A stretch of 64,000 nucleotides of DNA from Serripes groenlandicus (lineage: Eukaryota; Mollusca; Bivalvia; Cardiida; Cardiidae), in the NCBI GenBank assembly GCA_031761405.1, contig JASEVX010000013.1, positions 53,390,088 to 53,454,087 of the forward strand. Direction: 5' to 3'. Shown piece after piece: positions 11,601 through 21,964 of the stretch (positions within the stretch are counted from its first letter, which is position 1; each line of letters begins with the position of its first letter). The notes under the pieces are model-generated. The model saw only the letters and a program-made list of their open reading frames with translations. It was not told the DNA's origin and did no database searches. The position numbers and the translations under genes are program-made.

Positions 11601-12702
11601 ATTAATTATTAGACATGGGGGAAAAGGACTGCCTTTCGAATCCGTGGTAAAGGATCTAAATGGATACTGTTTTACAGAAGTTTCATGAAACCCTACAGTG
11701 CAGAGCCAGATCATACAGCGTGAATTTACTAACTGGTCTAGATCTACACCATTCGCAAATAGATTACGGAGCGCCACTCAAATGAGACAGGCCGCCGAGA
11801 CAGTTAAGTCAATGATTAGACTGCATACGTAGACTGATCTTTGTCTACATAGTTTGCAATTGCAGTTTAAAGACGCGCATAATGTTGTTTAAATTTGTGT
11901 ACATCAGGTCGGATTTGGGTGAACACTTTTCCTGACACGAACTACGTTTGACCACCACCACTGCAGAAAACAATAAATGAAAACATTGTGAAAAACAGAA
12001 ATTTACTCTAATCATGCAGTTGCCCCTATTCCTATTTTATTTATTTTTTCAACCCTTTTTCAGAATAACATTTCCAGTATTTCAGATAATTCATTTCACT
12101 ATTTTTTTTCATGAACGATCTTGTAAAATGAAGACTTAACATCATTGTATAAGTAAAAAAAAATAAAATTAATTTAATGGTTTAACGCAACATTAAATAA
12201 TATTGCAATGAATACATGTTTGCGTATATTTGAGACGGTATATGATATATACCCAAATACAGATGTGTATCCTACTATTACTTTAATTCAGACTGCATAA
12301 AACAGCACAGAGAATATAAACAGGCATGCCTAGCACATATATAAAAAGATTATAGTCTAGACGATCTTGATATGATAACTTACTAACATCACGGTCGGAC
12401 GCCTGCGCGGTGATAAGCACACACGTAAATCCGTTCGGAGACGTTGTTATTTTAAACATTGTCGGACATCCACCATATCTCACACTAAATTAATAAATCG
12501 TCGGCTGAAGATGAGCGTTAAGTCGCCTATATCATGGAAATGCTTTAAACACCGAGAACCCAGTGTTGTATGATTTCCCATTTTGCTTGTGGTAGGCGTA
12601 AATCTAATATTGTACAAGAAACATTCTTAAGCAAAATGGCAAAAAATAAAACCAAATGACTAATATAACTTACAGTATTTTGGCAGTATTGTTACAAGCA
12701 AG
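11600..12702. other. non-coding; duplicated 120-bp segment
   Basis: No recognised gene. The segment 12240-12365 (TACTATTACTTTAATTCAGA, ACAGGCATGC) is repeated, diverged, at 13868-13985 in the same orientation. A minus-strand open frame over 12283-12483 has no domain I recognise. Confidence 0.45.
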
Positions 12703-12935
12703 AAACCGCTTTCGTGGTGTAGTGTAGAGCGTCCGCCTCGGGTGTGAGAGATCTCAGGTTTAACCCCCGGCATGGACTATACAACTAGTAGCAATGGTTA
12801 TTGTTAGGTTATTATTACTACTTACTCGCTAGTGTTAGGTAAATGGACAAGCAGTACTGGCAACTTACTCAGGAAACGCCGTGATGTAACTGAATAATTG
12901 TTGAATGCATAGTAAAACAATACACACAAAATACA
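12703..12935 (+). mobile_element. tRNA-derived SINE, family B
   Basis: The head has A-box-like GTGTAGTGTAGAGCGTCCG and B-box-like CAGGTTTAACCCCCG. The body includes GCAGTACTGGCAACTTACTC, AGGAAACGCCGTGATGTAACTG, then AGTAAAACAATACACACAAA as tail. The same body order (GTACTGGTAACTTACT, AATATAACTG, CGGCGTAAAACACCATAC) recurs at 59816-60085 and inverted at 24694-24866. Confidence 0.7.
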
Positions 12936-13300
12936 GGCACGTTTATGACCCTACTATAGCTTAAAGTTTCTTTAAACACGACGTTTCCTCATATTGCCTC
13001 ATTTAGCTTAAACAAGGGGAAGTAAATTGACTAGAGTTGACGAACGAAAATGGTCAACTAAACCAATAGTTATCTCCCGTGATTAAAGGAGTCGCATGCT
13101 TTTACCCTACCACCGCTTTATATCACTTAACTGGCATTTTGTCAATAAGTAATAAAATCACATTCATAAACAAATGTTTATATAAAAAAACACAAACAAA
13201 CAACACAATAAAGATTACCAGAAAATATTTGCTCTTTGACTGTATATTTTTTCTAGAAGCAGGTCATAAGTAAAGGTCTAAGTTTTTGTCATAAACAATA

Positions 13301-13557
13301 TGATCCGTCCCGCAAAAAAAAGAATGGCATCTGCGTAATGTATAGGCCCATATCAGCCTTTGCAGTTCACACAGACTGATCCGAGCCAACACATTCCGTC
13401 TCAGGTGGTTAGAGGTGTAGAGTAATGATTCCTGAAACAGAACAACCACAGGAGGCGTAAAGTTTCTATCCGGGTTAATCTGTGTGGTATGCTTAGGCTG
13501 ATCCGGTTCGATACTTTACGAAGAGTCCACAATGTTGGTTTTCTCTTGGACGGCTCA
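13301..13557. mobile_element. TA-target palindromic MITE (TGAGCCGTCCC family), copy 1
   Basis: Starts TGATCCGTCCCGC and ends GTTTTCTCTTGGACGGCTCA, flanked by TA on both sides. The right terminal 40 bases (GCAGAGTCCACAATGTTGGT type) are the inverse of the left ends of the other copies (23337-23553, 23918-24171, 40121-40331, 41101-41353). The internal part carries TTCCTGAAACAG and GGCTGATCCGGTTCGATAC. It has no ORF, so it is non-autonomous. Confidence 0.75.
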
Positions 13558-13996
13558 TATTATGAGGTCAATATCTGGTTCACAAGGGCATGTTTTTATC
13601 AATAGAAAGTTTTACCCTAAGAAATCCACATGCCAAACATGATATCCGACGTGTCAAAAAGTATGGCCAATGTAAACGGTTAAACCGCCAGACAAAGAGA
13701 CAGACAGGACAAACATTATATGCCTCAACTGAATCTTCGATTTAAGTGGAATAAATGTCATAAAAAACAAACACAACACTGTTATATTATGTGGTTATGA
13801 CTCTTTGTCATAATAATATATAAGTCTAGCTGTAATGTAAATATAGACTCAGGTGAGAACATATTACCAAACGCAGATGGTATACCACTATTACTTTATT
13901 CAGACTGCCTAAAAATAACACAGACAATATACAGGCATGCGTATACCATTATATAAAATAATTAGTCTGTATCAAGTTATACTACAAACAGTTTAA

Positions 13997-14195
13997 CACT
14001 TACAGACGCATTCCAATCAGACCATTTTTTTAAAGCATTGTGGAAAATTGAAAAAATGCTCATCATGAGCAATTTCTTCTTTTGTAACAACGTTTTCAAT
14101 TCGATTCAATATTTATGCTTTCATTTATAGAATTTACCATTTGTTGTCCTACATGTGTGTAAACTCGTCTGCTGCCGATTTGTTATATAGGTCAA
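13997..14195. mobile_element. TTAA-type palindromic MITE, copy
   Basis: After TTAA (13993-13996) comes CACTTACAGACGCATTCC. Inside are the family marks AAAATGCTCATCATGAGCAATTTC, TTCTTTTG, ACGTTTTCAATTCGATTCAAT and CTCGTCTGCTGCCGATTTGTT. The right end is degraded, so the end is approximate. Confidence 0.6.
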
Positions 14196-14566
14196 ATTGT
14201 GACAAAAACATTCACTGTCAGGCTGATCAACACCAAAATAATCCCTAAAAGAACTGTGTTTGCGTAGAAATGAGTGTATACCATCACACGAATGTATTGA
14301 ATATACGACATTTAGTTTAAATTCATTATCAATGTGTTTAGGATGCACTGGAAATTAATGATTCGATAACTTTAAGTATGTTGACCTTGTTTAATAGTGA
14401 AAGTAGAGAATGCTAAACAACGGTTTTGTCCGGACGCGATTTGGTCCAAAATGACGGTAACCATTTTCGCCTGGTGAGTTCTCTCTTGTAGAATGCACGA
14501 CCCCTTCTTTTCGTCTTTTCTTTGGACTGTTTCAAAGCTTAGAGGTAACTCTTTTCAATGATATAT

Positions 14567-14795
14567 ATTTGGAATCCGCTGTTGTCGAGTGGTTAGCGTC
14601 GGGGATTTTGAAACCGGGTGTCCCCGGTTCGATCCCCAGTCGCAGCACTACGGTCATGGTGGAGTGCCCTTGGGCAAGGCACATTTCCTAGCCTAGTACT
14701 GGTTTGTTTACCCAGGGATCATGACTAATTAAATTTAATTGCGCGCTAAATGACCTTAGCTGTCGATGCGCCATAAAACAATACACATTCATTCA
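14567..14795 (+). mobile_element. tRNA-derived SINE sharing its 3' tail with the LINE
   Basis: Flanked by the 14-bp duplication TTTCAATGATATAT (14553-14566 and 14796-14809). The head is tRNA-like: box A TGTCGAGTGGTTAGCG and box B GGTTCGATCCCC with a GGGGA/TCCCC-type stem region. The body has TGCCCTTGGGCAAGGCAC and CTAGCCTAGTACTGGTTTG. The tail GCGCGCTAAATGACCTTAGC, TGTCGATGCGCC and ATTCATTC matches the LINE 3' end at about 11319-11382. SINEs with a LINE-matching tail are mobilised by that LINE, so the element at 5052 or its relatives is the probable partner. A piece of the same body lies at 62873-62912. Confidence 0.88.
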
Positions 14796-14938
14796 TTTCA
14801 ATGATATATGGTGTTCTACATGAGAAACGCTTGGAAAGTGTCACAATTGAGGACTGAAGCCCGTCGATTAAAATAGAAACAAAAAAGGAATTTATTTGTT
14901 GTTTTGTGTAACCTATATCGGAAAGAGTTAATATACAA

Positions 14939-15177
14939 TCATCTATAAAATCCGGTCAGAAACGCCACTGTCACCATCAAAGCAATAGCGAAAATATTCA
15001 ACACCGTGGACACATTCTTATAATAAGTTAGATATCTTTGTTTATCCCCCTCATCCATCACGACCATGTCCGAACTCTCCTCGTTTGTTCCAAGTAATGG
15101 CTTTATCAAGCGTCGCATATATCTAGTACAGTTCGAGGATATTTTGTGTTGTTCTTTATCATCGCCATGGTCAAGAA
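14939..15177 (-). CDS. SLC5 terminal exon: last helix and stop codon
   Basis: Acceptor TATATTTCAG, then LDHGDDKEQHKISSNC, an RYMRRLIKPLLG stretch, an acidic piece and the hydrophobic helix NVSTVLNIFAIALMVTVAFL ending TGFYR with stop at 14939-14941. A single terminal helix following a basic/acidic loop is as in SGLT TM14. It reads open to the end. Confidence 0.85.
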
Positions 15178-15555
15178 CTGAAATATACATGAGTTTAAGT
15201 TATATATAAAAGGTTTCGTCACTTTTACATTATACAATTCAAAGTTCATATACAAATGGAAACTTATATATATAGGATCTGACATGATATGTCATTTCAT
15301 ATAAAGTTGTATCAGATGAGTTCAAGAAAGTTGTTATTAATCGAGCTTCTGGTGAGCTTAATAACACATTTCTTGAACGAGTTTAATAAAAATGTATTAA
15401 ATGAAAACGAATGTCAGATTCTTGCTATCACATGACGAAACACAACAAGAAAATCTAGTTTTCGCTGTCAAAAAATAGTCCAAACATATAATACTTAATA
15501 AACTGTTAACTGTTCACAAACAAATTATTGTTATGACAGATAATGGTTCCTTTAC

Positions 15556-15598
15556 CTCGTCCATCTATTGTGACGTTTGTGTTTATCGGATACACGTT
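15556..15598 (-). CDS. possible small SLC5 loop exon
   Basis: Forty-three bases between a modest acceptor (ACTGAG) and a good donor CGAG^GTAAAG, coding NVYPINTNVTIDGR plus one base. Its phase joins both neighbours (phase 0 before, G+TT after). The loop is not conserved in the family, so support rests on phase and donor only. Confidence 0.4.
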
Positions 15599-15899
15599 CT
15601 CAGTCATTTTGTAAACATTCGCGGAATGTTATATTACACACGTAACATATAAAGAAATGCGTAATGGGCATATTAGATCGGATACAAGCATTGTCATGTG
15701 ATATTGAAAATCTATTGATTATTCCGACTATAGACGACTATAGTATGGTACTCAAACTAATCGACTGAACAAATTATGTTCATCCATAGGGGTAACATTT
15801 AGATATTCAAATAAGCCGAGTATCTTGAGTTATTACACTATAGGGTTATTTATAAAGTGAGAACTAATAAATATCACTTTATTATTTACTGTTCCTTAA

Positions 15900-16031
15900 C
15901 CTTTCCCACAAACATACATTTTCTGACGCCTCTGAAGTAGACGGCTTTTGGAAACAATGTGACAAAAGGAAAAATTGCTCACACCGATTTCAAAGTCGTC
16001 TGCTGCAGATTTATTGCAGGTTGGAAAATGA
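15900..16031. mobile_element. short TTAA-type MITE copy in an SLC5 intron
   Basis: Flanked by TTAA at 15896-15899 and 16032-16035. The left end CCTTTCCCACAAACAT leads into TCTGACGCCTCTGAAGTAGA and CGGCTTTTGGAAAC; the right end holds TTCAAAGTCGTCTGCTGCAG. It is shorter than full copies and lacks part of the right arm. Confidence 0.75.
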
Positions 16032-16126
16032 TTAATAACAATGCGGCCTCTTAAAATCTTACGTGTCGACGAAGCGGGGACATCAGCCACCACCTCTGTA
16101 TGATGTTCTATATGACCAGCTTTAAC

Positions 16127-16258
16127 TCTTTTTTCAATGTTTGTTTCCCTCAGTTTTGTATCGTTCACGGTAGCGTCACATTTGAATTCAGTATCAATCT
16201 CTATTCCTGTATCGGATTCGCTAACAGAATGTCTAGTCCACCATGTCACGCCTAAAAG
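16127..16258 (-). CDS. SLC5 exon: LLGVTWWTRHS cytoplasmic segment
   Basis: Forty-four codons, acceptor TTTTAAG, donor AGA^GTTAAAG. LLGVTWWTRHSVSESD matches LTRLTWWTRNS-type sequence of SLC5 proteins, at exactly the expected spacing after KPRTDTE. The rest (GIEIDTEFKCDATVND and on) is a hydrophilic, acidic loop, variable in the family. The donor is weak; a later GTCATA site is an alternative. Confidence 0.85.
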
Positions 16259-16689
16259 CTTAAAATCATTCAATTGAAAAAATTAAATAAATAGACCATG
16301 GACCTTATGTGTATATCTTCAAATGTTCGTTTACTACATTAAAACTTGAATATTGCTACAATATATTTTTTTTAAATATACAGTCAAACCTGTGCTGAAG
16401 ACCACCTTGAAAAAGCAATTCCTTGTTTATAGCAACCACAGTTTAAGATTCCTAATTACGCATTTTCTGCAAAAATGACCATGCAACTAAAGCAGAGATC
16501 CATTCCTAGTTTTGCATCGGTTATCTTGGCCGAGAAATGATGATGATGTAAATCGAATCGTGTTTAATGGTAATTCAAGAAAATGTAACTTACATTCAGT
16601 GAAACATTTGTTTTCAAAGTTTATAGTCACTGAAGCTGCTCATATTGTCGATTTTAATGGCCGTAATTAAATTGTAATATTGAACTATG

Positions 16690-17490
16690 TTCTATCAGAT
16701 TAAAGCAGAGTTAAAGAGACGGTCACCCCTAACGTACACGACAACTGTATTTTTTTGAGCAATTTGTAATGTCCTACAATGTTTTCAAAGTCGTCTGCTT
16801 TCAATGTTGTCTGCGCCAATCAATATACCCCAACGTCAGTCAACAGCTTAGACAACAGAGTTAAACTGACGGGCAACATTAAATGCACAGGAACTGTATT
16901 GTTTAATTGTTTCCTAAAAGGTTTTCAAAAGTAATCTGCTGTAAAGGTTTTCTGCTCCTATCAATAAACCTCAGCGTCTGTCCCTGTTTTCGACAGCAGA
17001 GAAAAAGTGACGGTCACCACTAATGTACACAACAACTGTGTTATTTTGAGCAATTTGTAATGTCCTACAGCGTTTTTAAAGTCGTCTGCTGCAATGTTGT
17101 CCGCGCCAATCAACATACCCCAACGTCAGTCCATGGCTTAGACAACAGAGTTAAACTGACGGTCAACATTAAATGCACAGCAACTGTAATTGTTTCCCAG
17201 AATGTTTTCGAAAGCCGTCTGCTGTACAGTTTGTCTGCTCCAATTAATATACGTCAGCGTCAGTCCTCGGTTTCGACAGCAGAGTAAAAGTGACGGTCAC
17301 CACTAAAGTGTGGAACAACTGACCTTTATTTAGCAATTTCTAAAATCCTACAACGTTTTCAAAAGTCGTCTGCTGTAATGTTGTCAGCTGCAAAATTGTC
17401 TGTTTCAGTCAATATACCTCAGTGTCAGTCCTAGGTTTCGACAGCAGAGTTAAAGCGACGGTCACCACTAAAGTACACAGGAACTGTATC
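16690..17490 (-). repeat. tandem repeat derived from the SLC5 exon 3' edge
   Basis: At about 130-150 bp spacing the block TCGACAGCAGAGT-AAA, GACGGTCACCACTAA, TACACA-AACTGT recurs five further times downstream (in transcript sense) of the exon at 17418. On the minus strand the copy at 17250-17330 still reads HTLVVTVTFTLLSKPRTDA in the exon's frame. Each unit also contains a MITE half (GTTTTCAAAGTCGTCTGCTG). Other copies have frameshifts, so they look like duplicated exon edge plus intron, not alternative exons. Confidence 0.75.
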
Positions 17491-17633
17491 TGGTTGAAGT
17501 ACATATAATGGATGCCACTCAGAAACGCCGGTCTCTCGTCAACCTCTCCACACGGCGGCTCGGGGAACATTAGTTCCATGACCAAACGTGACATACCGAG
17601 CACGTGACCTACGGCCAGCCCACAAAACGCACC
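17418..17633 (-). CDS. SLC5 exon: GAFCGL helix to KPRTDTE
   Basis: Seventy-two codons, acceptor ACTTCAG, donor GAG^GTATAT, phase 0. It encodes GAFCGLAVGHVLGMSRLVME, then PPCGEVDERPAFLSGIHYMY and QFLCTLVVTVALTLLSKPRT. This corresponds to GAFWGLILGLLIGISRM and HYLYFAIILF of SGLT1. The last ~70 bases and the donor are the template of the tandem repeat at 16690-17418. Confidence 0.92.
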
Positions 17634-17808
17634 CTGAAGTTAATCAATGTATAACTATTTTTTTTTTTCCAATTAAAATGTCTATGTACATTCTAAACAT
17701 GATCAAATAATTCGTTTATATGTTCAGAGACGTATGAAAACAGCGTATCTAAACTCAGATTACGCAAAGAACAAATCTCGATTAACTCTCGCGATTATGA
17801 CGAGATGA

Positions 17809-18157
17809 GTAAGTGGCTATTGTATGAGATCACCCGCTGATTACTCTTCAAATAATATATTTGGCGATGATTTCAATCGGTCGACGCTTGTGTTACAACT
17901 AAGCCACATCACACAACAATTAATCCGTTGAGACATTAAATTAATTACAAATTTCATTGACATTACGATTGCATACTTATATAAGTGGCTATTGTATGAG
18001 ATTCCCCGCTGATTACTTTTCACAATAATACCTTTGGCGATGATTGCAATCGGTCGACGCTTGTGTTACAACTAAGCCACATCACACAGCAATTACTCCG
18101 TTAAGACATTAAATTAATTACAAGTTTCATTGACATTAAGATTGTTTACTTATATAG
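17809..18157. repeat. direct duplication, about 173 bp x 2
   Basis: AAGTGGCTATTGTATGAGAT, CGGTCGACGCTTGTGTTACA, ACTAAGCCACATCACACA and TTCATTGACATTA occur in two consecutive copies with few differences. No coding content is seen. Confidence 0.8.
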
Positions 18158-18222
18158 AGATTTGTGATCATTACCGTTCTTCAAATGATTCTGAGTTGTC
18201 TGTTTAATTGACCATAATCTAA

Positions 18223-19073
18223 AACAAGAGCTGTCGGAGGACAGCGCGCTCGACTTTACAACGCTTATTCACTTAAGCACTATTTCAGTATATTGCCTTT
18301 AAGTACTATTAAATCATATAATACACTATATGTAAAAGCAACTGAATAGATACATACATTAAATGTGTTAAGTATGAAATATTTTACACTAAAACCTGTC
18401 TGATATGTTGAAGAATTATATTTGATAAATGTATGATCACAATTAGAAAGGAATGTAACCAAAGTTAATGAATTTATCTCAAATTCTCAAAATCAACAAA
18501 ATTCATGATATTTTTTTAACCAAAAAGCAGGTCATACTCAGCATCTTCAGCTTACAATATGAAGAAAGGTATTATATGTCATTATATTCCAAATATGAAA
18601 GCCCTAGCACAAGTACTTATTGAGAAAAAATAAAAATAAAATAAATTCCAACTTTCCCTAAAACTGTAACCATTCAAAATCATGCGTTTTACCCCAAAAA
18701 GAAGGTCGAACTCAGCATCTTCAGCTTACAATATGGAGAAAGGTATTAGATGTAATTATATTTCTAATATGAAAGCCCTAGCACAAGTACCTATTGAGAA
18801 AAATAAAAATAAAAAAATAAAATTATAACTTGCCCTAAAACTTAAACCCCCCAAAATCATGTTTTTTACACAAAAAAGAAGGTCAAACTCAGCATCTTTA
18901 GCATTCAATTTGAAGACAGGTATAAGATGTAACTATATTTCAAATATAAAAACATTAGCACAAATACTTATGAATGAAAATGCCAACTTGCCCTAAAACT
19001 TAAACCGGACGCAAACGCCGACGCCGGGTTGAGTAGTAAAGCTATCATATTCTTCGAATAGGCGAGCTAAAAC
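18223..19073 (+). mobile_element. pearl-like non-autonomous element B with tandem core
   Basis: Starts AAACAAGAGCTGTCGGAGGA with a GCTGTC/GACAGC hairpin and ends CGAATAGGCGAGCTAAAACT. The core is about three units of ~175 bp, each with GGTC-ACTCAGCATCTT, AAGCCCTAGCACAAGTA and TTGCCCTAAAACT. Near the 3' end is a GACGCAAACGCCGACGCCGG stretch. Ends and plan match 3359-4022 and 36032-36752 although the core differs. Confidence 0.6.
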
Positions 19074-19084
19074 TCATATACAAC

Positions 19085-19185
19085 CATACTCTGTGTTCTG
19101 ACTTTGTATTCAAATACTTGATTGGTCATAAGCAAATTAATTCTCGAAATTGACCAATCAGAAGTCTTGTTTGGGGGAATCTAAG
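19085..19185. repeat. foldback repeat with TTGGTCA arms
   Basis: Left arm ACTTGATTGGTCATAAGC and right arm GAAATTGACCAATCAGAAGT pair across a short AT-rich loop. A relative with the same arms (ATTGGTCAATTTGGAGAACG, CTGACCAATCAGATACTTG) lies inside the minisatellite at 25672-25832. Confidence 0.5.
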
Positions 19186-19261
19186 GTATTTCTTAGCACA
19201 TATATAGCGTGTTCAGAGTTGTATCGTTGATAGCACCGAACAGTGAAGAACCAGAACAGAC

Positions 19262-19345
19262 TTACAAGACAATGGTGCATAGTTAGAGCGTCGGCCTCTC
19301 GTACCAAAGGTTCCGAGTTCGATTCCCGTGTTGAGCGGGTTCTGA
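19262..19345 (+). mobile_element. tRNA-like SINE head
   Basis: GGTGCATAGTTAGAGCGTCG is a box A and GAGTTCGATTCCCGTG a box B at tRNA-like spacing. The 3' pairing expected of a true tRNA is incomplete, so this is a SINE head. The following 19380-19450 shares TTAAGTTAAAACT and ACATCGATTGTG with 4615-4650. Confidence 0.45.
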
Positions 19346-20040
19346 CTTTTTCCACACAAACGGAGCGAGTAATAAAAGCTGCAAGCTTGTTTCGCAATCG
19401 ATGCAACATAATTAAGTTAAAACTAGACTTACAATATATTTTTAACATCGATTGTGTACGTGGAGATAAATTATTGAAACGTATCTTAATCACAGTCCTG
19501 GTCTGTTTCCCGGATACTCAATCAGTCTGTTTAATGAAGGAGCAACGCATATTTAAAGACGGAGCAACGGATTTAAATTATATAAGCCACCGGAGTCGAA
19601 CCGGAGCAAGGAATAACCAAATACGATGCTATATTATTACACAAGCTCTTGTTTAGGCAGTGTGTTTGTCTTCGTTATTGGTCAATACAACGGGACCTCA
19701 TTTTTACTTAACGCGTTGTTACAAATCTTTCATAACAAATGACAAAATGTTTTTCGTGTTTTTAGTTTAACAGGTCGCTTAAGTGGCCATGCAGAATAAA
19801 GTGACGTCTATAATAACGGGTTATAACTAGTGAATTAGCTGACAATCTTCTACCGTCTAATTTGGAAACACAGTAAATATATGTACTCAGAAAAAAAAAT
19901 CACCCTAACATATCTTCTTTATGAATCTCCGAATCCGCTTTTAGTATTAATCGACACAACTGACCTGACATTGACCTTGTGGAAAATACATATTAATTTT
20001 TCGTACATTTATTTTTAATGAAAATTGTCATTAATTTATA

Positions 20041-20234
20041 ACGTTCCCTTATACAGACGCTTTCTGACGCCATTGTAGCATACGATATTAGAAAACATTC
20101 ATAATAAGCAATGTACGTATCGCCAAAGATATTTCGACTCTATTCAATTATAAAACTTTCATTTGTAGAGATTTTTCATAAGATATTTTTATAGTTGTTT
20201 CTTTTGCAGATTTGTTGTATGTGGGAAAGAGTTA
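20041..20234. mobile_element. TTAA-family MITE, degraded copy
   Basis: Left end CGTTCCCTTATACAGACGC, TTTCTGACGCCATTGTAGCA; right end TTTTGCAGATTTGTTGTATG, TGGGAAAGAGTT. The centre is diverged. It lies between the SLC5 exons at 20366 and 17633, where transporter exons are missing. Confidence 0.65.
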
Positions 20235-20365
20235 TGAAAACAACTTGGTGATATAAATTAATCAAAATTCAATAAAATAATTTGTAATGTTTTACAAAGT
20301 TCAGGATCAGGTTAATGTTGTCATGTTATACTTGCAGCCCGTTTACTTTCACACTTCGCACTCAC

Positions 20366-20473
20366 CAACGGGCAGTAACTCCATGATAAGAAGCGGATAC
20401 GCCATGTTACTACAACCCACCGGGTTGTCACAGAACGCTTCACAAATATCGGGGTCCGTACACGATACTAGAT
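20366..20473 (-). CDS. SLC5 exon: Cys-rich extracellular loop and AYPLLIMELLP
   Basis: 108 bases, acceptor TTTTTTCATAG, donor GTTG^GTGAGT, joining the previous exon as G+AT. It encodes DLVSCTDPDICEAFCDNP, VGCSNMAYPLLIMELLPV, matching the SGLT loop with paired cysteines (CxxPxxCxxxCxxxxGCxNxAYP). It ends in phase 1. The next exons (MLASLMSSLTSIFNSAS type, with the Na2-site serines) are not seen before 17633. Confidence 0.92.
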
Positions 20474-20559
20474 CTATGAAAAAAGAAAGAAAAATTATAG
20501 AAATAAAACGGGTATGTACCAGATACTAAATTTATGTAATCAAGAAAACATATATAGAG

Positions 20560-21660
20560 CAAAACTCTTCACAAATATAAGGTCTGTACACGGTAACAAA
20601 GAGAAAATTACAGAAAAAAACGCAAAGAGAAAATTATAGAAAAAACACAAACAGAAAATTATAGAAAAAACACAAGGGGAAATTATAGAAAAACAAAGAG
20701 AAAAATTATAGAAAAACACAAACAGAAAATTATAGAAAAAACACAAGGGAAAATTATAGAAAACACAAACAGAAAATTATAGAAAAAACACAAAGAGAAA
20801 ATTATAGAAAAAACACAAACAGAAAATTATAGAAAAACACAAACAGAAAATTATAGAAAAAAAAAAAGAAAAAATTATAGAAAAACACAAGGGAAAATTA
20901 TAGAAAAACACAAAGAGAAAATTATAGAAAATAAACAAAATGAAAATTATAGAAAAAAACAAAGACAAAATTATAGAAAAGACACAAAGAGAAAATTATA
21001 GGAAAAACACAAACAGAAAATTATAGGAAAAAAACAAAGAGAAAATTATAGAAAAAACACAAACAGAAAATTATAGAAAAACACAAACAGAAAATTATAG
21101 AAAAACACAACAGAAAATTAAAGAAAAAACACAAAGAGAAAATTATAGAAAAAACACAAAGAGAAAATTATAGAAAAAACACAAGGGAAAATTATAGAAA
21201 AACACAAGAGAAAATTATAGAAAAACACAAACAGAAAATTATAGAAAAAACACAAACAGAAAATTATAGAAAAAACACAATGAGAAAATTATAGAAAAAC
21301 ACAAACAGAAAATTTTAGAAAAAAACACAAGGGAAAATTATAGAAAAAACGCAAGAGAAAATTAAAGAAAAAACACAAAGAGAAAATTATAGAAAAAACA
21401 CAAGGGAAAATTATAGAAAAAACACAAAGAGAAAATTATAGAAAAAACACAAAGAGAAAATATAGAAAAAACACAAAGAGAAAATTATAGAAAAAAAGAG
21501 TTGTAAGATAGTACTATAGATAAAACACAAACAGAAAATTATACAATAGCACTCTTCAAAGACAGTGGGGTCCATGCGCGATACAAAACCTCTTTAATAA
21601 AGGGAAAACCCGCAGAAAGGGAAATCGGCACAAATACCAGGTCCGTAAGCGATACATCAA
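20560..21660. repeat. A-rich minisatellite (~23-25 bp) flanked by exon fragments
   Basis: About 40 units of the type AAACACAAAGAGAAAATTATAG fill 20600-21505. At both edges (20572-20595 and 21565-21655) there are diverged copies of CACAAATA--GGTCCGTACACGATAC, which is the start of the SLC5 exon at 20366-20473. The array thus sits inside a local duplication of that exon edge. The open frames on the minus strand are only the T-rich complement. Confidence 0.75.
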
Positions 21661-21826
21661 AATATTTGTTACGTTTGAAAATTATAGAACAGAAATCGCC
21701 ATGATTAGCATGTGAAAGAAATAAAGTAATTGGTGAAATTATGGACTCTGTAACTGCATGCAAAAAGAAACAAAGGTCAGGAGCAGGTTAATGTTGTCGG
21801 GTAATACACACACAATTCAAACTCAC

Positions 21827-21962
21827 CTGTAAACAGTATTCTGCTTATCATCCCCGGGAAGATCATGTGAAATAAAGGTAAAAGTTTCAGAACACCTAGT
21901 AGAATCGATGCACCTTTTGCATGGGACAATGACTTGGCCGAAATTTCACGCTGTACCAGTAC
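21827..21962 (-). CDS. SLC5 exon: VQRxISAKxxxHAKG and [10 protein letters not shown]
   Basis: Acceptor ATTATTTAG, donor ACAG^GTGAGT, 136 bases, phase 0 in and phase 1 out. It encodes [37 protein letters not shown] and MISRILFT, closely matching SGLT1 VIVQRCLSAKNMSHVKGG onward, and keeps the Lys321-equivalent in LKLLP. It looks intact. Its donor and the following ~50 intron bases are duplicated at the next exon (20296-20366). Confidence 0.93.
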
Positions 21963-21964
21963 CT

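Noticed and set aside
12283..12483. Minus-strand frame of 66 codons near the SLC5 3' end
   Set aside because: There is a GTAAGT inside it, but no family match, and part of it lies in a duplicated non-coding segment.
14580..14650. A genuine tRNA gene
   Set aside because: Boxes A and B are present, but the acceptor and anticodon stems do not pair fully, and the sequence continues into a SINE body with target duplications.
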